Notes: generated from the sequence alone by a model not told the origin. Numbered from the stretch's first letter, positions 39,768 to 48,556 are shown. The stretch: DNA of 64,000 nucleotides from Pseudomonadales bacterium (GCA_020062665.1 JAGUVW010000043.1:62001-126000); one strand, 5' to 3'. Made by a program: numbers and translations.

Positions 39768-40598
39768 ATGACGCACACCAATTCTTCACCACGCGCATTT
39801 ATCACGGGCGCCGCCAGCGGACTCGGGCGGGAGTTGGCCCTGCGCTTTGCCAGGGCGGGCTATCGGGTGTGCGTTGCCGACGTCAACGAAAGTCGCGCCA
39901 GCGAGGTGGTGAAGGAGCTGCAAGCCTTGGGTACCGATGCCTTTTTCTACCGCTGTGACGTGAGCCAGGATCAGGATCTGGCGAACGCGCCCGCCGCGAT
40001 GGAAGCGCGCTGGGGCGGCACCGATGTGCTGATCAACAACGCCGGCGTGGCAGGTGGCGGGCCGTTTGACTGGCTGTCGATGGACGACTGGCACTGGATG
40101 ATGAACATCAACTTCGCCGGCGTGTTGCGGGGCTGTCGCGCTTTCGTTCCCGGCATGAAAAACCGTGGCAGCGGCTACATCATCAACATCGCATCGATGG
40201 CAGGCCTGCTGAATCCGCCGGGCATGAGCAACTACAACGTGGCCAAGGCCGCCGTCGTGTCCCTGTCCGAAACGCTGCAGCCTGAACTGAAACCCCACGG
40301 CATTGGCGTGTCCTGCGTGTGTCCTTCCTTCTTCAAGACCAATCTGGGCGAATCCCTGCGCACGCCGGATGCGAACACCGAAAAGAACATGACCAAGCTG
40401 CTGGAAAATTCCGACCTGTCGGCTGCCGACATCGCAGACGCCATCTTCAGCGCCATGCAGAAAGGCGAGTTCCTGGTGATGCCCCACGAGAAAGCGCGCA
40501 TGGCCTGGGATTTCAAGCGGGCGAATCTTGATCAGCATCTGGAAGCGCAGCTGATTCTTGCCAACCAGATCCGCGATCGCGCCAGGCGCAAGGACTGA
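39768..40598 (+). CDS. Short-chain dehydrogenase/reductase
   Basis: The 276-residue classical SDR has the cofactor motif TGAASGLGRELA (14-25), the NNAG motif in INNAGVAGG, the catalytic serine region IINIASMAGLLNP and the Y-x3-K pair in YNVAKAAV. Substrate is unknown. AGGGAG lies nine bases before the start. It is not clearly part of the next block, since a hairpin-rich 194-base gap separates them. Confidence 0.9.
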   Translation: MTHTNSSPRAFITGAASGLGRELALRFARAGYRVCVADVNESRASEVVKELQALGTDAFFYRCDVSQDQDLANAPAAMEARWGGTDVLINNAGVAGGGPFDWLSMDDWHWMMNINFAGVLRGCRAFVPGMKNRGSGYIINIASMAGLLNPPGMSNYNVAKAAVVSLSETLQPELKPHGIGVSCVCPSFFKTNLGESLRTPDANTEKNMTKLLENSDLSAADIADAIFSAMQKGEFLVMPHEKARMAWDFKRANLDQHLEAQLILANQIRDRARRKD

Positions 40599-40792
40599 TT
40601 TCCCGCAACGCTCCGACATCCATTGCTGGAGCGTGACCAAACGTCCACACTATAATCTATCCACCCATGAAGGGCTCCGCTAGAATATCAGCCCTTCACG
40701 GCTTCACACTTTTCAGCGCTAACTCCTTGAAATAGACCGCTTTTAGCAGCCTATTGGCGTCTGTTTCTTGCATTTAAGGATCTGGGCACCTC
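40599..40792 (+). promoter_or_regulatory. Gap with two hairpins and a TATAAT element upstream of the lyase gene
   Basis: ACGCTCC (40608-40614) pairs with GGAGCGT (40628-40634), just after the SDR stop. TGAAGGGCT (40668-40676) pairs with AGCCCTTCA (40690-40698). A perfect TATAAT lies at 40651-40656, but no good -35 is found 16-18 bases upstream. The first hairpin may end SDR transcription, and the second lies in the leader of the lyase gene. No coding region was seen. Confidence 0.4.
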
Positions 40793-42223
40793 ATGAAACT
40801 GACTCTGACCGACGTCGAAACCCAACCCATCCTGGCCAAGCTCCAGGCCGCCAACAAAAAGCACAGCTCCATTTATCCCGGCGATTCCTCTGCCCGCCAA
40901 CCAGTTCACACTGTTTACGGCGGCGCCAATCTGTTCAAGGCCGGTTCTGCGCAGAAGCTGGGCAGCCTGGGCCTGAAAGCGCTGGAAACCTACGCCCCGG
41001 ATTTCTGCACCCTGGCCCATGTGCTGCAAATGCCCGGTCACGAATCCCTGCCCACAGCTTCTTTCGATATCAAGGCGCTGTCCGCCAAGCTGAAGGAAGA
41101 TGCCGCAGCAATGAAGGAAGCCCACCCCGCCGCGTGGATGGCCTACACCGTGTACGACCGGGTGGTGAAAAAGCTGCAGAGCGAAGCCATCGAAGACAAC
41201 CGCATCGACTTTGAAGACGGCTACGGCAACCGCCCCGACGCCGAAGAAGACGCCGACGCTGTGCGTTGCGCCGAAGAAGTCGCCAAGGGCATGCAGGAAA
41301 AGAATCTGCCACCCTTCATCGGTATCCGCATCAAGACCTTCACCGAGGAATGCCGCAAGCGTTCCGTGCGCACGCTGGATCTGTTCCTCAGCCGTCTGGC
41401 GGAACTGACCGGCGGCAAGGTGCCGGAGAATTTCATCATCACGCTGCCGAAAGTGACGCATCCTGAGCAGGTGGAAGCGCTGGCCAGCCTGCTGGACATC
41501 CTGGAAGAAAAGTGCGGCTACGCAAAGAATTCCCTGAAGCTGGAAATCATGATCGAAACCACCCAGGCGATCATCGACAGCAATGGTTCCAATCAGGTGC
41601 GTCTGCTGGCAGAAGCGGCTCGCGGCCGTTGCCGTTCGGCGATTTTCGGCACCTATGATTACACCGCCACCTGCAATATCACGGCGGCTTATCAGACGCA
41701 CACCCACCCGGCTTCGGATTTCGCGCGCCATGTTCTGCAGGTGTCCCTGGCCGGCACTGGCATCACCATCTGCGACGGCGCCACCACTGTGATGCCCATT
41801 GGTCCGCACAAAGGTGAAATGAGTAACCAGCAGATTCTGGAAAACAGCGCAGTGGTGCATTCTGCGTGGAAGCTGCATTACGACAACATCCGTCACTCTC
41901 TGCGTCACGCCTATTACCAGGGCTGGGATTTGAACCCCGCGCAGCTGCCGATCCGTTACGCGGCCGTGTACACTTTCTTCCTGGAAGGTCTGCCGGACGC
42001 ATTCCGCCGTCTGGAAGCGTTCATCAACAAGGCGGCGCAAGCGACGCTGGTGGGCAACACCTTCGACGACGCGGCGACAGGCCAGGGCCTGCTGAATTTC
42101 TTCCTGCGCGGTATTGCCTGTGGCGCGATCACCGAACAGGAAGCCACCGCCACCGGCATCACCATGGACGAGCTGCGTTCCCGCTCCTTTGTCCATATCG
42201 TGTCTAACCGCGCCCACGGTTAA
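40793..42223 (+). CDS. HpcH/HpaI aldolase/citrate lyase-family protein (DUF6986 type), candidate methylmalyl-CoA lyase
   Basis: The 476-residue protein has the acidic metal-binding motif IDFEDGYG (138-145) and EIMIETTQAI (251-260) of the HpcH/HpaI/CitE TIM-barrel family. It is much longer than the ~320-residue malyl-CoA/methylmalyl-CoA lyase (Mcl1) and fits the long DUF6986-type subfamily. It is the first gene of a co-oriented block with methylsuccinyl-CoA dehydrogenase, MaoC hydratase and ethylmalonyl-CoA mutase-like genes. A role as the final lyase, giving glyoxylate and propionyl-CoA, is therefore proposed but not shown. A hairpin follows the stop. Confidence 0.8.
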   Translation: MKLTLTDVETQPILAKLQAANKKHSSIYPGDSSARQPVHTVYGGANLFKAGSAQKLGSLGLKALETYAPDFCTLAHVLQMPGHESLPTASFDIKALSAKLKEDAAAMKEAHPAAWMAYTVYDRVVKKLQSEAIEDNRIDFEDGYGNRPDAEEDADAVRCAEEVAKGMQEKNLPPFIGIRIKTFTEECRKRSVRTLDLFLSRLAELTGGKVPENFIITLPKVTHPEQVEALASLLDILEEKCGYAKNSLKLEIMIETTQAIIDSNGSNQVRLLAEAARGRCRSAIFGTYDYTATCNITAAYQTHTHPASDFARHVLQVSLAGTGITICDGATTVMPIGPHKGEMSNQQILENSAVVHSAWKLHYDNIRHSLRHAYYQGWDLNPAQLPIRYAAVYTFFLEGLPDAFRRLEAFINKAAQATLVGNTFDDAATGQGLLNFFLRGIACGAITEQEATATGITMDELRSRSFVHIVSNRAHG

Positions 42224-42242
42224 TTTATCCAGCTGCCATAAT

Positions 42243-42268
42243 GGCGGTGACAGAAATGTGTCACCGCC
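42243..42268 (+). terminator. Hairpin between lyase and dehydrogenase genes
   Basis: GGCGGTGACA and TGTCACCGCC form a perfect 10-pair stem with the loop GAAATG, 20 bases after the lyase stop. The following T-tract is weak (CATTTAC). It may attenuate or protect the transcript end, or be a true terminator with weak tail. Confidence 0.5.
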
Positions 42269-42285
42269 CATTTACGGAGATCCCG

Positions 42286-43956
42286 ATGTCCTCAGCAATC
42301 GAACAAGCCCGCTCACTCATCCAGCAAGCCCAGGCTTCGCTGAACAGCGCATTGAGTTTTCTGAAAAAAGAAAGCCTGGTGAATGGTCGCGTCAATGGCG
42401 ACAAGCTGGATCGCAAGCAGCTGGCCTGTTACGAAGTGGCTTATTGCGAAGCAGAGATCACCGCAGCCAAGGTAATGCTGGATTACAGCCAGAAGGTGAA
42501 GGCTGAAAAAGGCGGCAGCGGCCTGCGCATCGAGGAAAAACTGGCGCTGCAATATTCCGCAGAGGCGCTGCAGAACTGCCGGGGGCGCTTCAATGCCCGG
42601 CGAGCGGATTTTGGTTTTTCCCGCGCTGCACTTGCGGCGACGCTGGATTCCGACGCGGTGGATGCCTTCATCAACCAGTATCTGTCCACCGATTCGCTGG
42701 AAGCTGTGGGCAAGGATGTACTGGAGCATGGTGGTTTCACCGGCGAGTACATGCTGGATCACGAAAAGGAAATGATCCGCGAGCAGTTCCGCGCGTTTGC
42801 GGAAGAAGTGGTGGCACCCCGCGCCGAGCACATTCACACAAAAGATGCCGACATTCCCGACGACATCATCAAGCCGCTGGTGGAACTGGGTTGTTTTGGT
42901 CTGTCGATTCCGATGCAGTATGGTGGAATCCAGCCCGATGAGCATGAAGACAATCTGGGCATGATCGTGGTGACGGAGGAGTTGTCGCGCGGTTCTTTGG
43001 GTGCAGCGGGCAGTTTGATTACCCGCCCGGAAATCATGGCGCGGGCACTGCTGAAAGGTGGTACCGAGGAGCAGAAGCAATACTGGCTGCCGAAACTGGC
43101 ACAGGCGGAGCCGTTGAACGCAGTAGCGGTGACGGAACCGAATTTTGGTTCTGATGTGGCGTCGATGAAACTGAAAGCCACGCAGGTTGAAGGCGGCTGG
43201 TTGCTGGACGGCGAGAAGACCTGGTGTACCTTTGCCGGTCGCGCTGGTGTGCTGCTGACGCTGGCACGCACCAATTCCGATCCGGCGTCGGGTCACAAGG
43301 GGCTGACCATGTTTTTGGTGGAAAAGCCTTCATTCCCCGGCCATTCTTTCGAATACAAGCAACCGCAAGGTGGAATGATCACCGGCAAGGCGATTCCCAC
43401 CATCGGTTATCGCGGCATGCACTCGTTCACGGTGTTCTTCGACAAGGTGTTTGTACCGGATTCCCATGTGCTGGGTGGCAAGGAAGGCGTTGGTAACGGT
43501 TTCTACTACACGATGGCAGGCTTTTCCGGTGGCCGGATTCAGACGGCAGCACGCGCCACAGGTGTGATGCAGGCAGCGTTCGAGAAGGCATTGAGTTACG
43601 CGAAAGAGCGCGTGGTGTTTGGCAAGCCGATTGCGGATTATCAGCTGACCCTGGTGAAGATTGCGCGCATGGCGATGCTGCTGCAGGTGTCGCGGCAGTT
43701 TACTTATCATGTGGCGCGTCTGATGGATGAAGGCAAGGGTCAGATGGAAGCGAGTCTGGTGAAGCTGTATTCCTGCAAGTCGTCGGAGTGGCTGGCGCGG
43801 GAAGCGATGCAGATTCACGGTGGCATGGGTTATGCCGAGGAGACGTCGGTGAGCCGTTATTACATCGATGCACGTGTGCTGTCGATTTTTGAAGGTGCGG
43901 AAGAGACGCTGGCGCTGAAGGTGATTGCGAAGGCGTTGGTGGAGAACGCCGCGTAA
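42286..43956 (+). CDS. mcd: Acyl-CoA dehydrogenase, methylsuccinyl-CoA dehydrogenase type
   Basis: The 556-residue flavoprotein has an N-terminal extension of about 150 residues before the canonical acyl-CoA dehydrogenase domain. The candidate catalytic glutamate is E536 in SIFEGAEETL, and the FAD region includes AVTEPNFGSDVASM. Both the length and the extension are known features of methylsuccinyl-CoA dehydrogenase (Mcd), which makes mesaconyl-CoA in the ethylmalonyl-CoA pathway. GGAG precedes ATG 42286. The neighbouring ecm and MaoC genes support Mcd over a general fatty acyl-CoA dehydrogenase. Confidence 0.8.
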   Translation: MSSAIEQARSLIQQAQASLNSALSFLKKESLVNGRVNGDKLDRKQLACYEVAYCEAEITAAKVMLDYSQKVKAEKGGSGLRIEEKLALQYSAEALQNCRGRFNARRADFGFSRAALAATLDSDAVDAFINQYLSTDSLEAVGKDVLEHGGFTGEYMLDHEKEMIREQFRAFAEEVVAPRAEHIHTKDADIPDDIIKPLVELGCFGLSIPMQYGGIQPDEHEDNLGMIVVTEELSRGSLGAAGSLITRPEIMARALLKGGTEEQKQYWLPKLAQAEPLNAVAVTEPNFGSDVASMKLKATQVEGGWLLDGEKTWCTFAGRAGVLLTLARTNSDPASGHKGLTMFLVEKPSFPGHSFEYKQPQGGMITGKAIPTIGYRGMHSFTVFFDKVFVPDSHVLGGKEGVGNGFYYTMAGFSGGRIQTAARATGVMQAAFEKALSYAKERVVFGKPIADYQLTLVKIARMAMLLQVSRQFTYHVARLMDEGKGQMEASLVKLYSCKSSEWLAREAMQIHGGMGYAEETSVSRYYIDARVLSIFEGAEETLALKVIAKALVENAA

Positions 43957-43982
43957 CGTATTTTCGGATTTCTATTTAGGAC

Positions 43983-44098
43983 GCAGTCAAGGAGCAGGAA
44001 GCCGATTCGGGACACGCTACAAGCACATCCATGTGCGCTCGTCCGCGGCCATCCCTGGCCGCAAACGGTCCCGAATCGGCTTCCCGCTCCTTGACTGC
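43983..44098. repeat. Composite inverted repeat with two internal hairpins
   Basis: Arms of 31 bases (43983-44013 and 44068-44098) are inverse complements with one mismatch. Between them are a 6-pair hairpin (GCACAT/ATGTGC, 44023-44036) and a 7-pair hairpin (GCGGCCA/TGGCCGC, 44045-44062). The element fills the gap between two genes of the ethylmalonyl-CoA-type block. It has no transposase. It looks like a mobile intergenic repeat or a large transcript-end structure. Confidence 0.85.
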
Positions 44099-44163
44099 CC
44101 GTGCTAACGAACAGCCTTTTACTCCGTTAGCTGACTCTGGTTATCGTGCCCAAGGATTCATTC

Positions 44164-45345
44164 ATGGCAATCAAATTCCCCACCCAGAAAGAACTGGCTC
44201 CTTCCACCGAAATCGCGCTGAACAGCGTCCGCCATCCGCAATATGGTCGCTACCTGGAAGAATACGTGCCGGGCCAGATCTTCGTGCATCCACGGGGCTT
44301 TTCCTTCACCCAATCCAATATCGACAGCTTTTCCCGTACCTACATGCAGTGCAATCCGCTGTATCTGGATCTGGAATATGCTCGCGCTCATGGTTTCAGC
44401 CAGCTGCCGGCGTCACCGCAGATGGTGTTCAACGTGGTGCTGTCGCTGGGTGTGCAGAACGATTCCGAAAAGGTCATCGCCAACCTGGGCTATTACAACG
44501 CGCAGTTTCTGGCACCGGTCTATCCCGGTGATACGGTTCGCGCCATGACCATGGTTGTTGACCGCAAGGAGCGCGGCGCCGACAAACCCGGCATCGTCAC
44601 CATTCGCACCCTGGGTGTGAATCAGCGCTGCGAAGTCGTGCTGCAGTATGAACGCAAACTGATGGTGGCCTATCGCGGCGACCGCCTGCCCACGACTCCG
44701 CTGTCGCAGGACAAGTCGCCTGTGTTCCCCTGGCAGGACGACGCTGCGGTGAAATTGCCAGAAGCGCTCGCCACGTCCCTGCGCCATGTCCCCAAATCAG
44801 TCACGGGCTGGAATACCTACGCTGACGATTTCAATCCCGGCGACATCATCGTGCACAACAACGGCCGCACCATCAGCGACGAACACTTTGCCCTCACCTA
44901 TCAGGTGGGCAACACCCATCCCCTGCACTACGACAAGCTTTACAGCTCCGCCCAGAGCGGCCCCATGAGTGGCAATCCCATCGTCTATGGCGGCCTGGTG
45001 TATGCGTGGCTGGAAGGTCTGGCCAGCCGTGATCTGAGCGAGAATGCGCTGTGGGAAATCGGCTTTACCGAGGGCTATCACACCCAGCCTGCGTTTGCCG
45101 GTGACACGGTGTTTGGCCTGAGCCGGATTCTGGCCCGCGAGGATGCGCCCGGTGAGTTGAAGGATCGGGCGAGTGTGGTTACCGTGCAGTTTGTCGGTGT
45201 GAAGAACATCACCTCGGCAAAGGCGCTGGAGCAGTACGGCGCCGATCTGTTCATCAAGGAAAACGACAAGAAGGATCTTGGCAAGGACAAGATCAAGGAC
45301 AAGATTTTTGAAATCGAGCGTCAGTTGCTGATCAAGAAGCGATAA
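44164..45345 (+). CDS. MaoC-type double hot-dog hydratase, candidate mesaconyl-CoA hydratase
   Basis: The 393-residue protein has two hot-dog (MaoC) domains. The C-terminal domain keeps the hydratase-type motif GNTHPLHYD (249-257). The N-terminal domain has the degenerate CNPLYLD (63-69), with Tyr in place of the catalytic His. Mesaconyl-CoA hydratase is such a two-domain MaoC protein, although often shorter (about 345). It sits between the mcd- and ecm-like genes. ATG 44164 has AAGGA seven bases upstream; an in-frame start six codons earlier is less likely. Confidence 0.75.
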   Translation: MAIKFPTQKELAPSTEIALNSVRHPQYGRYLEEYVPGQIFVHPRGFSFTQSNIDSFSRTYMQCNPLYLDLEYARAHGFSQLPASPQMVFNVVLSLGVQNDSEKVIANLGYYNAQFLAPVYPGDTVRAMTMVVDRKERGADKPGIVTIRTLGVNQRCEVVLQYERKLMVAYRGDRLPTTPLSQDKSPVFPWQDDAAVKLPEALATSLRHVPKSVTGWNTYADDFNPGDIIVHNNGRTISDEHFALTYQVGNTHPLHYDKLYSSAQSGPMSGNPIVYGGLVYAWLEGLASRDLSENALWEIGFTEGYHTQPAFAGDTVFGLSRILAREDAPGELKDRASVVTVQFVGVKNITSAKALEQYGADLFIKENDKKDLGKDKIKDKIFEIERQLLIKKR

Positions 45346-45392
45346 GCGTAACCAAGGCTGCTGGAAGAACGGGATACAATAGCGAGACTCCC

Positions 45393-47417
45393 ATGAGCGA
45401 CAAACAAGCCCACATCATCTACGACAAAGACGGCAAGTCCAGCAAGGACAAGCCGTGGATTTTTCGCACCTATGCGGGCCACACCAACGTGCGCAAATCC
45501 AACGAGCTCTATCGCAGCAACCTGGGCAAAGGCCAGACCGGCCTTTCCATCGCGTTCGATCTCGCCACCCAATGCGGCTATAGCTCCAACGAGGACATCG
45601 CCAAGCCGGAAATCGGCAAGGTTGGCGTGCCCATCAACACGCTCGATGACTTCGCCATCCTGTTCGACCAGATTGCCATCGACGACGTCAACACCTCGAT
45701 GACCATCAACGGTACCTCCATGTGGCTGCTGTCGCTGTACGTGGCACTGGCGGAAGAACGCGGCATCGATCTGGCCAAACTGCAGGGCACTACCCAGAAT
45801 GATCTGATCAAGGAATTCCTCGCCCGTGGTACTTATGTATTCCCGCCGGATCAGTCCATCAAGCTGATCGTCGACATGTACGAATATTGCCTGCGCAAGA
45901 TTCCCAAGTGGAATCCTTCCAACGTGTGCTCCTATCACCTGCAGGAAGCCGGCGCGACACCGGTGCAGGAGCTGGCCTATTCCCTGGTGACGGCCATCAC
46001 CGTGCTGGATGCGATTCGTGAGCGTAATTGTTTCAACGCGGACGAATTCGAGCAGTGTGTGGGCCGCGTGTCGTTCTTTGTGAATGCCGGCATGCGCTTC
46101 ATCGAAGAGATGTGCAAGATGCGCGCGTTCACCGAACTCTGGGATGAAATCTGCCAGCAGCGTTACGGCGTAAAAAATCCCAAGTACCGCCTGTTCCGTT
46201 ACGGCGTGCAGGTGAACTCGCTGGGCCTGACTGAAGAGCAGCCGGAAAATAACGCCTGGCGGATTCTGATCGAAGCGCTCGGCGTTACCCTGAGTCGCGA
46301 TGCCCGTTGTCGCGCGCTGCAATTGCCGGCCTGGAACGAAGCGCTGTCCCTGCCCCGTCCCTGGGATCAGCAGTGGTCGTTGCGTCTGCAACAGATTCTG
46401 GCCTATGAAACTGATCTGCTGGAGTACCCGGATCTGTTCGCCGGCTCCCCTGTCGTGCAGTCCAAAGTGGAAGAACTGAAAGCACAGGCGCGGGATGAGA
46501 TTCAGAAAATTCTCGACGCTGGCGGTGGTATCGAAGCCATCAAAACCGGCTACATGAAATCGCAACTGGTGATTTCCCAGGCCGAGCGCATGGCGAAGAT
46601 CAACACTGGCGAGCAGGTGGTGGTCGGCAAGAATCGCTGGGCGGATGGCATTGCCTCCCCCCTGGTGGGTGGCAACGACGGCGGCGTGTTCAAGGTTGAT
46701 CCGGAATCCGCCGCCGAAACCCTGCACGCGCTCGAAGACACCATCGCCAAGCGCGATGCCAACAAAGTCAAAGCCTGCCTGGAAAAATTGAAGGAAGACG
46801 CAAAGGCCGGCCGCAACCTGATGGAAGCATCCATCGCCTGTGCCCATGCCCGCGTGTCCACCGGTGAATGGGCCGGCACGTTGCGTGAAGTCTATGGCGA
46901 ATACCGTCCGCCCACCGGCGTGGAAGGCCAAAGCCTGGCGCTGGAAAACGCCAAGCTGCAGCAGGTGCGCGCCAAGGTACAAACGTTTATGGATCAGTTC
47001 GGCCACCGCCCCCGCATCGTGGTAGGCAAGCCGGGTCTGGACGGCCATTCCAACGGGGCCGAGATGATTTCCGTCGCCGCGCGTCACGCCGGCTTCGATG
47101 TGATTTATTTCGGCATTCGCCTGAGCGCGGTGGACATCGTGCAATCCGCCATTGAAGAAAACGTCGATGTGATCGGCATTTCCCTGTTGTCCGGCTCCCA
47201 CAACGAAATCATCGCGCAGCTGATGAATGAACTGGAACAGGAAGGCGCCCGCGACGCAATTCCCGTGGTGCTGGGCGGCATCATTCCGCAAGGCGACATT
47301 CCGGCGTTGATGGCGCAAGGCATCAAAGCGGTATTTACACCGAAGGATTACGACCTGATGGACATCATGAACAAGGTGATGGACATCGTGCTGGAACACA
47401 AGGCAAAGCGTGGATAG
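45393..47417 (+). CDS. ecm: Ethylmalonyl-CoA mutase-type B12-dependent mutase
   Basis: The 674-residue adenosylcobalamin mutase has its substrate barrel in the N-terminal two thirds (FRTYAGHTNVRKSNELYRSN at residues 25-45, YGVQVNSLGLTEEQPENN near 270-288). The B12-binding domain is at the C terminus, with the D-x-H-x2-G motif DGHSNG (550-555). The barrel segments YGVQVNSLGLTEEQPENN and LPAWNEALSLPRPWDQQW resemble ethylmalonyl-CoA mutase as I remember it. It carries both domains in one chain. Next to mcd-, MaoC- and meaB-type genes this favours Ecm over methylmalonyl-CoA mutase. MeaB follows after six bases. Confidence 0.85.
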   Translation: MSDKQAHIIYDKDGKSSKDKPWIFRTYAGHTNVRKSNELYRSNLGKGQTGLSIAFDLATQCGYSSNEDIAKPEIGKVGVPINTLDDFAILFDQIAIDDVNTSMTINGTSMWLLSLYVALAEERGIDLAKLQGTTQNDLIKEFLARGTYVFPPDQSIKLIVDMYEYCLRKIPKWNPSNVCSYHLQEAGATPVQELAYSLVTAITVLDAIRERNCFNADEFEQCVGRVSFFVNAGMRFIEEMCKMRAFTELWDEICQQRYGVKNPKYRLFRYGVQVNSLGLTEEQPENNAWRILIEALGVTLSRDARCRALQLPAWNEALSLPRPWDQQWSLRLQQILAYETDLLEYPDLFAGSPVVQSKVEELKAQARDEIQKILDAGGGIEAIKTGYMKSQLVISQAERMAKINTGEQVVVGKNRWADGIASPLVGGNDGGVFKVDPESAAETLHALEDTIAKRDANKVKACLEKLKEDAKAGRNLMEASIACAHARVSTGEWAGTLREVYGEYRPPTGVEGQSLALENAKLQQVRAKVQTFMDQFGHRPRIVVGKPGLDGHSNGAEMISVAARHAGFDVIYFGIRLSAVDIVQSAIEENVDVIGISLLSGSHNEIIAQLMNELEQEGARDAIPVVLGGIIPQGDIPALMAQGIKAVFTPKDYDLMDIMNKVMDIVLEHKAKRG

Positions 47418-47423
47418 CGCTCC

Positions 47424-48449
47424 GTGTCCCGACACCCGTCGTCGCCAACCATCGCTGCGCTGAAGAACCAGCCGCTTGCACCCGACCTGCTGCAGCAATT
47501 GCAGCAGGCGGCTGCATTCAAGAAATGGCCGCTGGCCAAGCTGATCAGCCTGTTCGAAAACCGCAATTCCGACGCAGCACAAACCCGCCACGATATTGCC
47601 CGCCATATTCAGCAGCATCCCCAGGATTTTCCCCGTGATGCGCGCGTCATTGGTTTCACTGGAACACCCGGCGCAGGCAAATCATCCCTGATCGCCGAAC
47701 TCTGTCGCGCGCTGCTGCAGATGGACGCCAACATCGCCATTGCCGTGCTGGCGGTGGATCCTTCCAGCCAGATCTCCGGCGGTTCCATTCTCGGCGATCG
47801 CACCCGCATGCATTACGGTAAAAAGGAAGAGCGCCTGTTCTTTCGCTCGCAGGCATCCAATCTGGAGCTGGGCGGCGTCAGCGAAGCCACGTTTCAGGCG
47901 ACCCGTCTGCTGCGTCACCTGTTTGATCTGATCATCATCGAAACAGTGGGCATCGGCCAGAGCGAGATCGATATCCAGTTCCTCACCGATCACACCTTCC
48001 TGGTGATGCAGCCGCTGGCCGGCGATCAGATCCAGTTTATGAAAAGCGGGATCATGGAAGTGCCCGACAGTTTCATCGTCAACAAATGCGATGAGGAAAA
48101 GCTGGCGCGTACCAGTTATCACATGCTGCGGTCGTCGCTGAAACAGGCGCGTCTGGTGGAACTGGGTGCGCTGGACGATTACCGCAATGCCGCGCGGGAG
48201 CAGATTTTTCTGACCAGCGCACTGAAGCATCTGGGCATCGATACCCTGGCCCAGGCGGTACTGAATATTCCCCGCCGCAAAACGGCAGAGCAATGCGAAA
48301 CCTGCTATTTGAAAAAAGGCGTGCAGCGTCGTTATGGCGAGTTCGGCTTGCGCATTCTGAAAAACGAGCCGGATGTGCTGACAGGCGCCACCACCTTCGA
48401 GGAAAAGGAATTCGCCGCCCAGGCTGCAATACAGCGCCATATTCGCTGA
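47424..48449 (+). CDS. meaB: MeaB/ArgK-type G-protein chaperone of B12 mutase
   Basis: The 341-residue protein has the P-loop GFTGTPGAGKSSLIAEL, the LAVDPSSQISGGSILGDRTR segment and the G4-like NKCD motif (FIVNKCDEEKLAR). MeaB loads and protects the adenosylcobalamin mutase encoded just upstream. The start is GTG at 47424, six bases after the ecm stop. Confidence 0.95.
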   Translation: MSRHPSSPTIAALKNQPLAPDLLQQLQQAAAFKKWPLAKLISLFENRNSDAAQTRHDIARHIQQHPQDFPRDARVIGFTGTPGAGKSSLIAELCRALLQMDANIAIAVLAVDPSSQISGGSILGDRTRMHYGKKEERLFFRSQASNLELGGVSEATFQATRLLRHLFDLIIIETVGIGQSEIDIQFLTDHTFLVMQPLAGDQIQFMKSGIMEVPDSFIVNKCDEEKLARTSYHMLRSSLKQARLVELGALDDYRNAAREQIFLTSALKHLGIDTLAQAVLNIPRRKTAEQCETCYLKKGVQRRYGEFGLRILKNEPDVLTGATTFEEKEFAAQAAIQRHIR

Positions 48450-48527
48450 CGCGCGGTACCGCTGCACCTGAAATGCAATTACGATGGGGCCGCGCCACCG
48501 GGTATCCACGCCGGTTTGGCCGCCCGG

Positions 48528-48556
48528 TGGACGCTGTCACCGCCACCCGGTATGCT
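48528..48556 (+). promoter_or_regulatory. Candidate promoter for the GTPase pair
   Basis: TGGACG (48528-48533) and TATGCT (48551-48556) are separated by 17 bases and lie about 33 bases before the GTG start. Both hexamers match 4 of 6. The surrounding 139-base gap is very GC-rich and shows no gene. Confidence 0.4.

Noticed and set aside
40751-42271. Long antisense frame opposite the HpcH/HpaI-type gene
   Set aside because: Same reason; the sense protein has clear family motifs and a coherent neighbourhood.
44031-44531. Open frame starting in the composite repeat
   Set aside because: It reads through the inverted repeat and then overlaps the MaoC gene in another frame; the repeat itself explains the start.
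45393-47417. Methylmalonyl-CoA mutase as the function of the mutase
   Set aside because: The neighbouring genes fit the ethylmalonyl-CoA pathway and several barrel segments resemble Ecm. Not excluded; a phylogeny is needed.
45321-47618. Long antisense frame opposite the ecm-type gene
   Set aside because: The sense strand has a complete, well-conserved B12 mutase; the antisense product is low-complexity and His/Gln-rich, as expected from codon bias.
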